Below, one piece after another: positions 17,957-27,142 of a stretch of 64,000 bases of DNA. Location of the stretch: positions 3,410,001 to 3,474,000 of the forward strand of contig NZ_FNTG01000002.1 in assembly GCF_900104795.1 (NCBI RefSeq), written 5' to 3'. The DNA comes from Burkholderia sp. WP9 (lineage in GTDB: Bacteria > Pseudomonadota > Gammaproteobacteria > Burkholderiales > Burkholderiaceae). The notes beneath the pieces were generated by a model. That model saw nothing but the letters and a program-made list of their open reading frames with translations. It was not told the origin of the DNA and ran no database searches. Numbering within the stretch: the first letter of the stretch is position 1; every line of letters begins with the position of its first letter. A program made the translations under genes and the position numbers.

Positions 17957-18529
17957 TTACTCGTGCCTCGTCATACGCAGCATCGACGTGTCGTAACCCA
18001 GCGCGCGAACCCGCTCGATCAGCGCGTCTTTCACGCTCGTAGCCGGCGTGGCCTCACGCGTCAGGATCCACAGATAACGTCCGCTCGGCTCGCCGACGAT
18101 CGACCAGCTATAGTCGTCCGCGTGATCCAGCACCCAGTAGTCGCCGAAGAAGAACGGGCCGAAGAACGACACTTTCAGCTTGGCATTGCCCGAGTCGGCG
18201 ACCACCTTCGCGCGCCCCTTCGCGACGTCCAGCGGACCGTTCACCGCGCCTTGGTGGCAACTGTTGACCACGTCGATCAGGCCGTCGTCGCGCGTGGCGT
18301 ACTCAGCGGTGACGGCTTCGCAATCGCGCTCAAAGCGGTTTTCATAGCGCGCCAGTTCATACCATCGGCCGAGATAGCGGCTCAGGTCCACGGGCTTCGC
18401 GGGCTCGGGCACGTGCGCGTTGCCGCTCTTGCCGGCCGGGCTGAGCGCGCACGCGCCAAGCAGGCAGACTGCGCCGACCACGAGTGAAATGGCGCTCAGG
18501 CGCAGGACCGGTTGACGGCGTAGGGGCAT
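17957..18529 (-). CDS. blc: Bacterial lipocalin, outer-membrane lipoprotein (Blc-like)
   Basis: A 190-residue lipoprotein with an N-terminal hydrophobic signal and lipobox LLGAC near residue 27. The lipocalin opening motif DLSRYLGRWYELARYENRFERDC follows, with YATRDDGLIDVVNSC and the FFGDYWVLD strand. Blc-type lipocalins bind fatty acids or lysophospholipids under membrane stress and anchor in the outer membrane. The length fits the family. No operon partner is close: the XRE-cupin operon starts 105 bp away on the same strand. Confidence 0.92.
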   Translation of the reverse strand: MPLRRQPVLRLSAISLVVGAVCLLGACALSPAGKSGNAHVPEPAKPVDLSRYLGRWYELARYENRFERDCEAVTAEYATRDDGLIDVVNSCHQGAVNGPLDVAKGRAKVVADSGNAKLKVSFFGPFFFGDYWVLDHADDYSWSIVGEPSGRYLWILTREATPATSVKDALIERVRALGYDTSMLRMTRHE

Positions 18530-18734
18530 TGATCGACTCCATTAGCAAAGGATGTTCTGTGACAGCACGCCACGTGCCAGACGGCCGCGTGCGCGCCCGG
18601 CCGTGGCGGAGATGGGTACACCTTCGCGGCCGTGGCCGTTTATCATAGTGCCCACCAACCAGAAAGCGCCGCCCGGCTGTGCAACGGTAAGGCAACATCC
18701 ACGAGACCCGGCGGCTCATGCCGCGACATCATCC

Positions 18735-19439
18735 ATGAATTCCACTCCCGACACTTCTTCCCGCCCTTCGATCCGCGCGTTGACCCTGCTTGAAGGACGC
18801 GTACTCGGCGTGCTCGTCGAAAAGCAGCACACGGTGCCGGACAGCTATCCGCTTTCGCTCAACGCGCTGACCTTGGGCTGCAATCAGAAGACCGGCCGCG
18901 CGCCGGTCATGAACGCCACCGAAGCCGAGGTGCTGACCGCCGTCGACGGCTTGAAACGGTTGAGCCTCGTGATGGAGGGCAGCAGCAGCCGCGTGCCGCG
19001 CTTCGAACACAACATGAATCGCGTGCTGGGTTTGCCGAGCCAGTCGGCGGCGCTGCTCACCACCTTGCTGCTGCGCGGCCCGCAAACCGCCGCCGAATTG
19101 CGGCTCAATAGCGCGCGTCTGCATGGCTTTGCCGATATCTCGTCGGTCGAGGCGTTTCTCGACGAACTCGCGGCCAACGACCCGCCACGGGTCGTGAAAC
19201 TCGCGCGCACGCCGGGCGAGCGCGAGAACCGCTGGACACATTTACTGTGCGGCGAAGTGAGTGCGAGCGAGCTGGCGCAGCCAGGCGCCGAAGACGACGC
19301 CGTGCCGCTGTCCGCGTTCGAGGCGGTCAAGGCCGAACAGAAGCGCCTTGCCGACGAAGTGAGCCGGTTGCAGGCCGTGGTGCGCCGTATGGCGGCGGAG
19401 CTGGGTATTGATGCCGGGGATCTTACGGCCGGCGAATGA
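18735..19439 (+). CDS. YceH family (UPF0502/DUF480) protein
   Basis: A 234-residue protein with two winged-helix-like repeats. LEGRVLGVLVEKQHTVPDSYPLSLNALTLGCNQKT is the family's hallmark N-terminus (residues about 17-51), followed by the second unit LLTTLLLRGPQTAAELRLNSARLHGF. A C-terminal coiled segment (AEQKRLADEVSRLQAVVRRMAAELG) is predicted. It is probably a cytoplasmic DNA-binding or regulatory protein; the role is not established. The ATG at 18735 is taken because family similarity begins just after it. The 205 bp upstream toward blc carry no gene. Confidence 0.9.
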   Translation: MNSTPDTSSRPSIRALTLLEGRVLGVLVEKQHTVPDSYPLSLNALTLGCNQKTGRAPVMNATEAEVLTAVDGLKRLSLVMEGSSSRVPRFEHNMNRVLGLPSQSAALLTTLLLRGPQTAAELRLNSARLHGFADISSVEAFLDELAANDPPRVVKLARTPGERENRWTHLLCGEVSASELAQPGAEDDAVPLSAFEAVKAEQKRLADEVSRLQAVVRRMAAELGIDAGDLTAGE

Positions 19440-19442
19440 GGC

Positions 19443-19961
19443 TCACGCGTCGCGGCTGCGCGGCGTATCCGCGGAGAGCGTGCGTTGGGTGCGATAAAAG
19501 ACGCGCGGCGGCACGTTGGGCGAGTCTTCGGCGAGCCGGTCGAGTTCGTCGCGGATCGCGGTGAGATAGTGGCCGTCACGCGCATCGGCGTCGCCCGCAA
19601 AGACCGCTTCGAGCCTGCGACGCACCGCGCCATAGCGCGCGCCGGCGGCGCGATGCTTCTCGGCGCGTTCGGCGTAGCGCAGGAAGGTTTGCAGCGCGGA
19701 GGCGACCGCGGCCGCCACGCTCACGAAGCCGATAAAAATCTTCAGTTCCGGCGAGACGGCGGACGCGTGCAGGGACGCAAACACAGCCGTTCCCACGAAA
19801 GCGGTCAACGCGGTGGCAAGCCAGCCGACCTGGCGGTCACGCGCCGATAGCAGATCCGCCATGTCGTAGTGGCTCATCTGGGATTCGCGCGCACGTCGAA
19901 TCCACTTCAGCAGAAGCTGGTTTTCGTCGACCGGAGGCTCGTAGGCAGGCAGGTTCTTCAT
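19443..19961 (-). CDS. SLATT-domain two-helix membrane protein
   Basis: A 172-residue protein: a polar N-terminal helix (LLLKWIRRARESQMSHYDMADLLSARDRQVGW), two hydrophobic helices (about residues 47-68 and 75-96, joined by a short HASAVSPELK turn), then a charged C-terminal helix region (RYAERAEKHRAAGARYGAVRRRLE). This is the SLATT layout found in predicted pore-forming effectors of nucleotide-triggered defence systems, where a sensor or nucleotidyltransferase is usually adjacent. No such partner is seen here. It overlaps nothing and converges on yceH. Confidence 0.75.
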   Translation of the reverse strand: MKNLPAYEPPVDENQLLLKWIRRARESQMSHYDMADLLSARDRQVGWLATALTAFVGTAVFASLHASAVSPELKIFIGFVSVAAAVASALQTFLRYAERAEKHRAAGARYGAVRRRLEAVFAGDADARDGHYLTAIRDELDRLAEDSPNVPPRVFYRTQRTLSADTPRSRDA

Positions 19962-20065
19962 GTCGCTCGTCAGGGCAGTTCGGTTGCGCAAGCTTAGCGC
20001 ATGCGCCTGACGACACTGTGCCACAGGAAGGCGGCGAGCCGCACCCGGCGGCCGGCTGGCCGTGT

Positions 20066-21331
20066 TTATGCCGCTGCCGCTATCTCCGTCTGCCGCGCCA
20101 CTCCGAAGCGCTCGTTATGCGCGTTGCCATTCAGGTAGAAGTCACCAATCGCGGCCTCGCGAATGATCGCCGGATTGTGCGACGCCAGCACGCGCGCGTT
20201 GCGCCAGTAGCGATCGAAGCGGCGCGTCTCGCTGGTGGCCGATGCGCCGCCCACTTCGAACAGCAGCGTCGCCGCTTGCAAGGTCTGCTCGATGACGATC
20301 TGCTGCGCCTGGAAAGTCTGGATGTCGAGGTGAATGTAAGTCTGTTCGTCGGCACGGCCTTCCTCGCGCGCGACGGAGACTTCATCGATGGCGCGCGCGA
20401 GCGACGTGCTGATGCTTTGCGTCGAATAAGCGAGGCTCGCAAGCCGGCCGACCACGCGCTGCACGAGCGGATTGTCGCGCGGACTCGACGCGCCCGGCAC
20501 GCCGAAGGTTCGGGTTTTGGTCTGCGTGAACGCGACCGCATCGCGCAGCGCCGCGCGGCTGATGCCCGCGAGGTTCGCGACATGCAGCGCCTGATAGTAA
20601 GCCGTGAGCAGGCTGTTGCGACGCGGTTCGGCGGCGTTATAGCGGCGGTAGAGGTTATCGGGCGAGACCGGCACCTGCGTGAAGCGCGCCGTGCCGCTGC
20701 CGGTGAGGCGCTGCCCGAAGCCGTCCCAATCGTCGATACGTTCGAGGCCCGGCGCGTCGGATTCGACGAGCACGCGCAGGTCGCTCGAACCGTCGTGCGC
20801 GGTGACGTCGACCCAGTCGGCGTACAGCGTGCCGGTGGTGTAGTACTTCTCGCCGTCGAGATGCCATGCGCCATTGGTCTGCGTCAGACGCACGCTGTTG
20901 TTGGTGACGCCCGTGCGCTCGGACACCGCGCCGCCGACAATCTGACCTTGCGCCACCCGCGTAAGCCAACGCTCACGCAGCGATTCGTCGCCGTTTTCCA
21001 GCAGCGCTTCGATAAAGCCGCCATGCACGCGCAGGATTTGCGGCAGATTCGAGTCCGCCTCGCCGAGACGCGTGACCAGCGCGAAGAATTGCGTGAGCGA
21101 GATGCCTTCGCCGCCGTATTTTTTGGGCACGCGCAGCCGCGTGTAGCCCGCTTCACGCAGCCATTCCACCGGCGCGTAAGCGAGTTCGCGCTGTTGCTCG
21201 CGCTCGACCGCGCCTTCCGCGATACGGGCGAAGACGGGAGCGAAGCGGCGCGTCAGCGGATCGTCGCCGAAGAGTTGTGCGGCATCGGCGATGCTGTGGT
21301 CAGCGTGGGTTGGCGATTCGACTGCGGACAT
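20066..21331 (-). CDS. Acyl-CoA-dehydrogenase-fold flavin monooxygenase (DszC/SfnB-like)
   Basis: A 421-residue protein with the acyl-CoA dehydrogenase fold. It lacks the usual catalytic-base context and carries the group D monooxygenase C-terminal motif FDRYWRNARVLASHNPA (about residues 378-394) seen in DszC, SfnB and related FMNH2-dependent oxygenases. The N-terminal WLREAGYTRLRVPKKYGGEGISL and middle GAVSERTGVTNNSV also fit. It probably oxidises an organosulfur or nitrogen compound with reduced flavin from a partner reductase. A flavin reductase gene lies 7 kb away (27.9 kb), but no link is shown. The 146 bp upstream separates it from the Pot-type operon. Confidence 0.82.
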   Translation of the reverse strand: MSAVESPTHADHSIADAAQLFGDDPLTRRFAPVFARIAEGAVEREQQRELAYAPVEWLREAGYTRLRVPKKYGGEGISLTQFFALVTRLGEADSNLPQILRVHGGFIEALLENGDESLRERWLTRVAQGQIVGGAVSERTGVTNNSVRLTQTNGAWHLDGEKYYTTGTLYADWVDVTAHDGSSDLRVLVESDAPGLERIDDWDGFGQRLTGSGTARFTQVPVSPDNLYRRYNAAEPRRNSLLTAYYQALHVANLAGISRAALRDAVAFTQTKTRTFGVPGASSPRDNPLVQRVVGRLASLAYSTQSISTSLARAIDEVSVAREEGRADEQTYIHLDIQTFQAQQIVIEQTLQAATLLFEVGGASATSETRRFDRYWRNARVLASHNPAIIREAAIGDFYLNGNAHNERFGVARQTEIAAAA

Positions 21332-21477
21332 GGGTTCTCCGAAACGAGGCGCGCGTGAGGCGCAATCAGAGAACGGTAAGGGACGGGGCGGGTGCGAGCA
21401 ACGAAGTATTTGGCCGATTCTTAGCAGCGGGAGTGAAATGCTTGCCGGTCAGCGCCTGGAATCGGCGGAGAACGCGC

Positions 21478-22383
21478 CTATTGCAATCCCGCCACCGCGC
21501 GCCTGCGCGCCAGCAATCGCACGGCGAGCAGGCACACGCCCATCACCGTTAGCGACAACACCGTCGTCATGGTGCCCAGCGCGTAGATCACTGGTGTGGT
21601 CACCGACGTGGTGAGACCCTGAAGCTCGAGCGGCAAGGTGTTCTGATCGCCGATCGCCTGCGAGGTGCGGGCAATCTCGTCCCATGAGAGCGTGAAGCCG
21701 AACATGGCCACGCCCACCACCGAGGGGCCGATGATCGGCAGCACCACGTGCCGGAAACTCTGCCACGGCGTCGCGCCGAGATCGCGGGATGCTTCTTCGT
21801 AAGCCGGATTGAAGCGGTTGAACACCGCGAACATGACCAGCAAACCGAACGGCAGCGTCCACGTGAGATGCGCGCTGAGCGCGGATGTGAAGAGGCCCAT
21901 CGAGGTGGTGTAGGTATCGACGAAAGACTGATAGCCCCAGGCCGTTGCCAGGTACTTCACGCCGTTATCGAGCAGGCGGAACGTTAGACCGATGCCGAGC
22001 GAAACGATAATGGACGGCATGATCAGGCTCGCCACGGAAACATAGAACACTGCCGTATCGCCGCGAAATTTTCGACGAAAGGCGAGGCCCGCCGCGACGG
22101 AGAACAGCACCGTCAGCACCGTGACAGCTACGGCTAACCGCACGGAGCGCCCGAACGCGGACCAGATATCCACATCGCCCACGCCGTCGCGCAGCACGGA
22201 GAACCAGTGCAGCGACACGCCGCGCATGGGAAACGTGAGGCCGCCTTCCGGACCCTGAAACGACAGGATGAAAATGGTGATCACCGGTCCGTACAGGAAC
22301 AGCACGAACAGGCCGAACAGGAGCGCCAGCCAATAGAAACTCGCCGGGCGGCGCTCGCGATGTTTGAGGGCATTGACCTGCAT
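21478..22383 (-). CDS. ABC transporter permease, spermidine/putrescine type (PotC-like)
   Basis: A 301-residue inner-membrane permease with six helices and the EAA loop YEEASRDLGATPWQSFRHVVLPIIGPSV (about residues 192-219) that contacts the ATPase. It is the PotC/YdcV-like partner. It begins 2 bp after the stop of the PotB-like gene, and the MQVNALKHRERRP start gives the right topology. It is the last gene of the potA-SBP-potB-potC operon. The substrate (polyamine or other nitrogenous cation) is not determined by the sequence. Confidence 0.9.
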   Translation of the reverse strand: MQVNALKHRERRPASFYWLALLFGLFVLFLYGPVITIFILSFQGPEGGLTFPMRGVSLHWFSVLRDGVGDVDIWSAFGRSVRLAVAVTVLTVLFSVAAGLAFRRKFRGDTAVFYVSVASLIMPSIIVSLGIGLTFRLLDNGVKYLATAWGYQSFVDTYTTSMGLFTSALSAHLTWTLPFGLLVMFAVFNRFNPAYEEASRDLGATPWQSFRHVVLPIIGPSVVGVAMFGFTLSWDEIARTSQAIGDQNTLPLELQGLTTSVTTPVIYALGTMTTVLSLTVMGVCLLAVRLLARRRAVAGLQ

Positions 22384-22385
22384 CT

Positions 22386-23300
22386 TCACAGCTCCTTGCG
22401 GATGTCGACGACCCGCGTCAAACCCCACACGATCATCAGCACCACGGCGAGCAAGATGATTGCATTGGCCGCCGCGGCGGGAAATTGCAGGTAGCCGGTC
22501 TGCACCTGAATGATCTTGCCTACCGAGGCGATCTGCTGGCCGCCCATCACGCCGACGGTCAGAAAATCGCCCATCACGATCGTAATCACGAAGATCGAGC
22601 CGATCACAATGCCGGTTTTCGACAGCGGCAGCACCACGTCGCGCACCACTTGCCAGCCGCTCGCGCCGGCGTCGCGCGCGGCTTCGAGCAGCGACCGGTC
22701 GATCCGCATCATCGCGTTGAAGATCGGCACGATCATGAAGAACGTGTAGAGGTGAACGAACGTGAGCACTACCGAAAAGTTCGAATACAGCAGCCATTCC
22801 AGCGGCTGATCGATCAGATGCGCGCCGAGCAGCGCCTGATTGACGAGACCGTTGCGGCCGAGCAGCGGCATCCATGAAATCATGCGGATCACGTTCGAGG
22901 TCCAGAACGGAATCGTGCAGACGAGGAACAGCACGGTCTGCATGCTCGTGGTGCGCACATGAAAGGCGAGAAAGTAGGCGATGGAAAAACCCAGCAGCAA
23001 GGTCACCGCCCACACGATCGCGCAGAACTTGAGCGTCGACCAGTACGTCTTGAAGGTGACGCACAGGTCCGTCATCGACGAACAACCGTTGAAGATCGCC
23101 GCGTAGTTCTTCAGCGTGAACGCGGGAATGATCTGGTATTCGTTGAAGTCCCAGAAGCTGACGATCAGCGTGATGACCAGCGGCACGATAAAAAACAGCA
23201 GGAAGGTCAGCGAGAGCGGCGTCGCCTGCAACCATGCCGGCGCGCGGCGATGTTTGACGGGCGCGTCCTGCGCGTGCGAGGGAAGGTCGATCGTTGCCAT
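22386..23300 (-). CDS. ABC transporter permease, spermidine/putrescine type (PotB-like)
   Basis: A 304-residue permease with an N-terminal cytoplasmic stretch, six helices and the coupling loop LEAARDAGASGWQVVRDVVLPLSKTGI (about residues 207-233). PotB-like proteins pair with PotC-like ones in a heterodimeric channel. The ATG at 23300 has no strong ribosome site on this strand. The 104-bp gap to the binding-protein gene contains no terminator that I can see, so it is probably the same operon. Confidence 0.9.
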   Translation of the reverse strand: MATIDLPSHAQDAPVKHRRAPAWLQATPLSLTFLLFFIVPLVITLIVSFWDFNEYQIIPAFTLKNYAAIFNGCSSMTDLCVTFKTYWSTLKFCAIVWAVTLLLGFSIAYFLAFHVRTTSMQTVLFLVCTIPFWTSNVIRMISWMPLLGRNGLVNQALLGAHLIDQPLEWLLYSNFSVVLTFVHLYTFFMIVPIFNAMMRIDRSLLEAARDAGASGWQVVRDVVLPLSKTGIVIGSIFVITIVMGDFLTVGVMGGQQIASVGKIIQVQTGYLQFPAAAANAIILLAVVLMIVWGLTRVVDIRKEL

Positions 23301-23404
23301 GGGCGTATTTCTAAGGAGTGACTGTGCGTGCGGATAGCGGATGAGAACCGGCGCGGCGGGCGCCGGCTCTCATGCCCGATCGCGGCTTCGACCACGGTGG
23401 TCGG

Positions 23405-24700
23405 TCAAGCCGCGATGAACTCGTTCCACTTCTGGACCATATAAATGTTCTCGTCCATCACCGCGTTCCAGCACGCAATCGCGCCCATGCGCTGGTTGTA
23501 CGAGCCGCCGTCACGCACGGTGCCGGCTTTTTCGAGCAATTGGCCGTCCGGCGCCTTGATGTCCTGCGCGGCCGCCTTGCCTTCGATCCAGTAGTCCCAC
23601 TCGTAAGGCTGCATGTGCGTCTTCGCGGTTTCGAGCACGCCCGAGTAATAGCCCTGACGCATCAGATAGGCGCCCGCCCAGCCGTCCTGGAACCAGTTGA
23701 CGAATTCGTACGCCGCATCGAGCTTCTTGCCTTGCAGCGAACGCGGGAAGCCGAAGCCCGAGGCCCACGAACGATAGCCTTCCTTGAGCGGCTGGAATTT
23801 GCAGGCGATACCCATGGTGCGGACTTTCGTCACGGCCGGCGACCACATGGACTGGATCACGACTTCGCCCGAGGCCATCAGGTTCACGCTTTCGTTGAAG
23901 TCCTTCCAGAACGCGCGGAACTGGCCGGCGCGTTTCGCTTCGATCAGGATCTTGATGGTCTGATCGATTTCGGCCTTGGTCATGTTGCCTTTGTCGCCGT
24001 ATTTCACGTGACCCATCGCCTCGATCGCCATGGCCGAATCCATGATGCCGATCGCGGGAATGTTCAGCAGCGCCGCCTTGCCCTTGAACTGCGGATTGAG
24101 TAGTTCGGCCCAACTGTCGATAGGCCGCTTGATCAGGTCGGGGCGAATGCCGAGCGTATCGGCGTTGTACGTGGTGGGAATCAGCGTCATCCACTCGGTC
24201 GGCGTGGCGGAGAATTCGGTGGAGCGCGGGCCGGTGAGGAACATCACCTTCTTCGGCGCGGTGCCCTGATCGCCGATCTTCTTGCCGTTGACTTCACCGC
24301 GCGTGAGCACTGGCGTGATCTTGTCGGCAAGCTTGATACGCTTCGCGTCCATGCCGGCCAGCGTGCCGGCCGGAATCAGCTTCTTCAGCGCGAAATATTC
24401 GGTGTCGACAATGTCGAACGAGTTGGGCTGCGTGATGATGCGCTTGGCGACGTCGTCGGTGGTCACCGGCACGTATTGAATCTCGATGCCGGTGTCTTCC
24501 TTGAATTTCTTCGCGATGTCGGCGCTCTGATTGACCGCCGTGCCGAGGTAACGCAACGTGATTTTTTCCTGCGCGTGCACGTACGGAAAACCGGCAATAC
24601 CGGCTGCCGCCACCGCGCCCTTGATGAACGTGCGGCGCGACAGGCCTTTTTCCTTCCCATCCGTTGCGGCCGGTGCCGGGCTCTCGTTCGTTTCACTCAT
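23405..24700 (-). CDS. ABC transporter substrate-binding protein, spermidine/putrescine type, Tat-exported
   Basis: A 431-residue periplasmic binding protein. The N-terminus has a twin-arginine motif SRRTFIKG (Arg22-Arg23), a hydrophobic AVAAAGIAGFPYVHAQ segment and a cleavage site near residue 46, so it should leave folded by Tat. The mature part has the PotD/extracellular binding protein family 1 fold. The ATG at 24700 follows GAGGAG; the frame extends upstream without support. Position between the ATPase and permease genes fixes its role. The substrate is unknown. Confidence 0.9.
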   Translation of the reverse strand: MSETNESPAPAATDGKEKGLSRRTFIKGAVAAAGIAGFPYVHAQEKITLRYLGTAVNQSADIAKKFKEDTGIEIQYVPVTTDDVAKRIITQPNSFDIVDTEYFALKKLIPAGTLAGMDAKRIKLADKITPVLTRGEVNGKKIGDQGTAPKKVMFLTGPRSTEFSATPTEWMTLIPTTYNADTLGIRPDLIKRPIDSWAELLNPQFKGKAALLNIPAIGIMDSAMAIEAMGHVKYGDKGNMTKAEIDQTIKILIEAKRAGQFRAFWKDFNESVNLMASGEVVIQSMWSPAVTKVRTMGIACKFQPLKEGYRSWASGFGFPRSLQGKKLDAAYEFVNWFQDGWAGAYLMRQGYYSGVLETAKTHMQPYEWDYWIEGKAAAQDIKAPDGQLLEKAGTVRDGGSYNQRMGAIACWNAVMDENIYMVQKWNEFIAA

Positions 24701-24801
24701 TGCTTTCTCCTCAGTTGACGTTCGATTGACGTTCGGTTTTAGCTTGCTGGAACGCTTATGCGCGGCGATGTCATGCCGCTTCAATGCGAAAACTTCACTA
24801 C

Positions 24802-25860
24802 TCAGGCCGCGAGCGGATGCGCGTCCTGTTCGTTCCACCAGACCACCACGCGGGCATCGGGACCGAGCCGCGCCGGATCGTAATCACCGTCGCTCACGAG
24901 CGAGATCAACTCGGGCGAACCGTCGAGCGGGTCGAGCGTCATGCGCAGATGCGTGCCCTGATACTCGGCTTCGCGCACCGTGCACGGCACGCCGCCAATG
25001 CGCGTCATGCCGTTGTCGCCGCTCGCGTTCTGCACCGGCGTGATGCCATGCGGCACGACGCGCAGGTGATCGGCACGCACGGTAAACAACCGGCCATTGG
25101 TTTTGAAGACGTTGTGGCCGCCGAGAAAGCGCGCCACGAATTCGGTGCGCGGATGGTTGAAGACTTCATGCGGCGTGCCGCTTTGCTCGATACGGCCGTG
25201 ACTCATCACCACGACCAGATCGGCGAGCGCCATGGCTTCTTCCTGCGAATGCGTGACGTGCACGAACGTAATGCCGAGTTCTTTCTGCCAGCGCTTGAGT
25301 TCGGCGCGCATCTGCACACGCAGGAACGGGTCGAGTGCGGAGAGCGGTTCGTCGAGCAACAGGCAGCCTGGCTGGTTGAGCAACGCACGGGCGAGCGCGA
25401 CACGCTGCTGCTGGCCGCCGGAGAGTTGGGCCGGTTTGCGTTCGGCATACGCCGACATGGCGACCAGTTCCAGCAGCTCGGCGGCGCGCTTGCGCCGCAC
25501 ATCTTTGGCGATGCCGCGCATCTTCAGGCTGAACGCGACGTTATCGAGCGCGCTCAGGTGCGGGAACAGCGCATAGTTCTGGAACACCATGGCCGTGCCG
25601 CGAGCAGCCGGCTCCGCGCGCGTGACGTTGCGGCCGGCGATCAGAACGTCACCTTCGGTGACGGATTCATGCCCGGCGATCATGCGCAAGGTCGAGGTCT
25701 TGCCGCAGCCCGACGGTCCGAGCAGGCAGCAGTACTGGCCGCCTGCAATGCGCAGATCGATTGCGTCGACGGCAAGCGAGTCGCCGTATTGCTTCGACAC
25801 GTGCACCAGTTCGATATCGGCGGCTTTGGTTTCGAGCACCGTTGAAACAGGCTGAATCAT
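24802..25860 (-). CDS. ABC transporter ATP-binding protein, PotA-like
   Basis: A 352-residue ATPase: Walker A GPSGCGKT (residues 48-55), Q-loop VFQNYALFPHL, signature LSGGQQQRVALARALL, Walker B CLLLDEPLSALD and a switch His (HVTHSQEEAMAL). A C-terminal TOBE-like domain follows (from about residue 260). It energises the PotB/PotC-like channel. The start is at the ATG 25860 (MIQPVSTV); the reading frame is open upstream but unsupported. It is the first gene of the operon, with a sigma-54 type element 77-92 bp upstream. Confidence 0.92.
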   Translation of the reverse strand: MIQPVSTVLETKAADIELVHVSKQYGDSLAVDAIDLRIAGGQYCCLLGPSGCGKTSTLRMIAGHESVTEGDVLIAGRNVTRAEPAARGTAMVFQNYALFPHLSALDNVAFSLKMRGIAKDVRRKRAAELLELVAMSAYAERKPAQLSGGQQQRVALARALLNQPGCLLLDEPLSALDPFLRVQMRAELKRWQKELGITFVHVTHSQEEAMALADLVVVMSHGRIEQSGTPHEVFNHPRTEFVARFLGGHNVFKTNGRLFTVRADHLRVVPHGITPVQNASGDNGMTRIGGVPCTVREAEYQGTHLRMTLDPLDGSPELISLVSDGDYDPARLGPDARVVVWWNEQDAHPLAA

Positions 25861-25936
25861 GAAAAGGTGTCCTCGTGAACGGCGAAGAGCAGGGGCGCAC
25901 GAAAGCTGAAGCGGCGCCTGAACGAAACCAGCCAAA

Positions 25937-25952
25937 TGCAAGACATGTGCCA
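25937..25952 (-). promoter_or_regulatory. Sigma-54 promoter for the Pot-type ABC operon
   Basis: Read on the minus strand this is TGGCACATGTCTTGCA, an essentially perfect match to TGGCACG-N4-TTGCA with GG and GC exactly 10 bp apart. Transcription should begin about 11-12 bp on, near 25926, giving a 65-nt leader before the ATPase ATG at 25860. Confidence 0.8.
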
Positions 25953-26012
25953 TCCGTTGCATCGAGTGGTTCGCTGATTGCCGACACAGCTGTACGCTTA
26001 ACGTCTACGAGT

Positions 26013-26028
26013 TGGCTCACATATTGCA
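26013..26028 (+). promoter_or_regulatory. Sigma-54 type promoter for the PuuE-like gene
   Basis: TGGCTCACATATTGCA matches the -24/-12 consensus with one substitution (A to T in TGGCA) and exact GG-N10-GC spacing. It faces away from the element at 25937-25952, so the 316-bp intergenic region would hold divergent sigma-54 promoters. Start expected near 26040; the leader to the ATG at 26177 is about 137 nt. Confidence 0.6.
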
Positions 26029-26176
26029 AACGATCCGCAGTGTCGATCGTTAGCGATCCAAGTGAATTTTCTTGCGCGATCACGGTGCGTCTTCGGTCCG
26101 TCTCGGGGCATGAATCGGCCAATCCGGTTCATGCGTGACGCAACCGGTCGCGTTTCATCACCCACGGCTTCTTCAC

Positions 26177-27142
26177 ATGAACGACACACGGAACATGCCT
26201 GCAGCAGAGAACCGCGCGCGTCAGTTGCTCGCCACGCACGGCCGCTTTGCGTACCGGCCGATCACCGACAGCGACGCGTTCCGCTGGCCTGGCGACACCG
26301 GGCTCGCGGTCTATCTGGGCTTCAACATCGAACACTTTGCGTTTGGCGAGGGGCTCGGCGCGGCGCTCGGCCCGATCTCGCCGCAACCGGATGTGCTCAA
26401 CCATAGCTGGCGTGAATACGGCAATCGCGTCGGCGCGTGGCGCTGCATCGAACTGTTCGATCAGCTCGATCTGCCGGCCGGTACGCTGATCAACACCGCG
26501 CTTTACGATCACTGTCCTGAGCTGATCGAAGCCTGTGTGGCGCGCGGCGACGAACTGATCGGCCACGGCCACACGAACGCGCACCGGCAGAGCGATCTGG
26601 ACGAGAACGGCGAACGCGAGCTGCTTCTTCATTGCCGCGAACGGATCGTCGAAGTGTCGGGCACGACACCGCACGGCTGGCTTTCGCCGTGGATTTCAGA
26701 GTCGCATCTGACGCCCGATCTGCTCGCCGAGACCGGCTACCGCTACACGCTGAACTGGTGTCACGACGACCGTCCGGTACGGATGGCCACGCGCGGCGAG
26801 CCGCTGTGGTCGATTCCGTATCCGCAGGAACTGAACGATTTGCCGATGATAGTAGGCCGCCATATGGATGGCCGCGCGTTCGCCGACATGATCATCGACC
26901 AGTTCGACGAGATGCTGGAACAGGCCAATCGCGGCACGCAGCCTCAGGCGCTCGTGATGGGCATTGCGCTGCATCCGTATCTGGTGGGGCAGCCGTATCG
27001 CTTGCGGCATTTGCGGCGCGCGCTTCAGCATATCGCCGCGGCACGCACACGAGGCGACGTGTGGATCACCACGCCGGGTGCGATCGCGGATCATATGGAC
27101 CAACTGGAGCGGGACGGCGTCGTGCGCCCGGCGATTGCATGA
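26177..27142 (+). CDS. Polysaccharide-deacetylase-fold amidohydrolase (PuuE-like)
   Basis: A 321-residue NodB-like (CE4) protein resembling PuuE-type allantoinases: LAVYLGFNIEHFAFGEG near the start, LINTALYDHCPELIEACVARGDELIGHGHTNAHRQSD (metal-site HGH-x3-H, about residues 102-130), and GWLSPWISESHLTPDLLAETGYRY. PuuE opens the hydantoin ring of allantoin; other members act on other cyclic ureides or N-acetyl groups. Two starts are possible: the ATG at 26177, or a GTG at 26135 adding 14 residues. Neither has a strong ribosome site. It overlaps the following gntR gene by 4 bp. Confidence 0.8.
   Translation: MNDTRNMPAAENRARQLLATHGRFAYRPITDSDAFRWPGDTGLAVYLGFNIEHFAFGEGLGAALGPISPQPDVLNHSWREYGNRVGAWRCIELFDQLDLPAGTLINTALYDHCPELIEACVARGDELIGHGHTNAHRQSDLDENGERELLLHCRERIVEVSGTTPHGWLSPWISESHLTPDLLAETGYRYTLNWCHDDRPVRMATRGEPLWSIPYPQELNDLPMIVGRHMDGRAFADMIIDQFDEMLEQANRGTQPQALVMGIALHPYLVGQPYRLRHLRRALQHIAAARTRGDVWITTPGAIADHMDQLERDGVVRPAIA

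Noticed and set aside
21478-23235. Single frame running through both Pot-type permease genes, suggesting a fusion
   Set aside because: Only its downstream half encodes the PotC-like protein. The upstream half is out of frame with the PotB-like gene, which has its own stop at 22386, and a new ATG lies at 22383.
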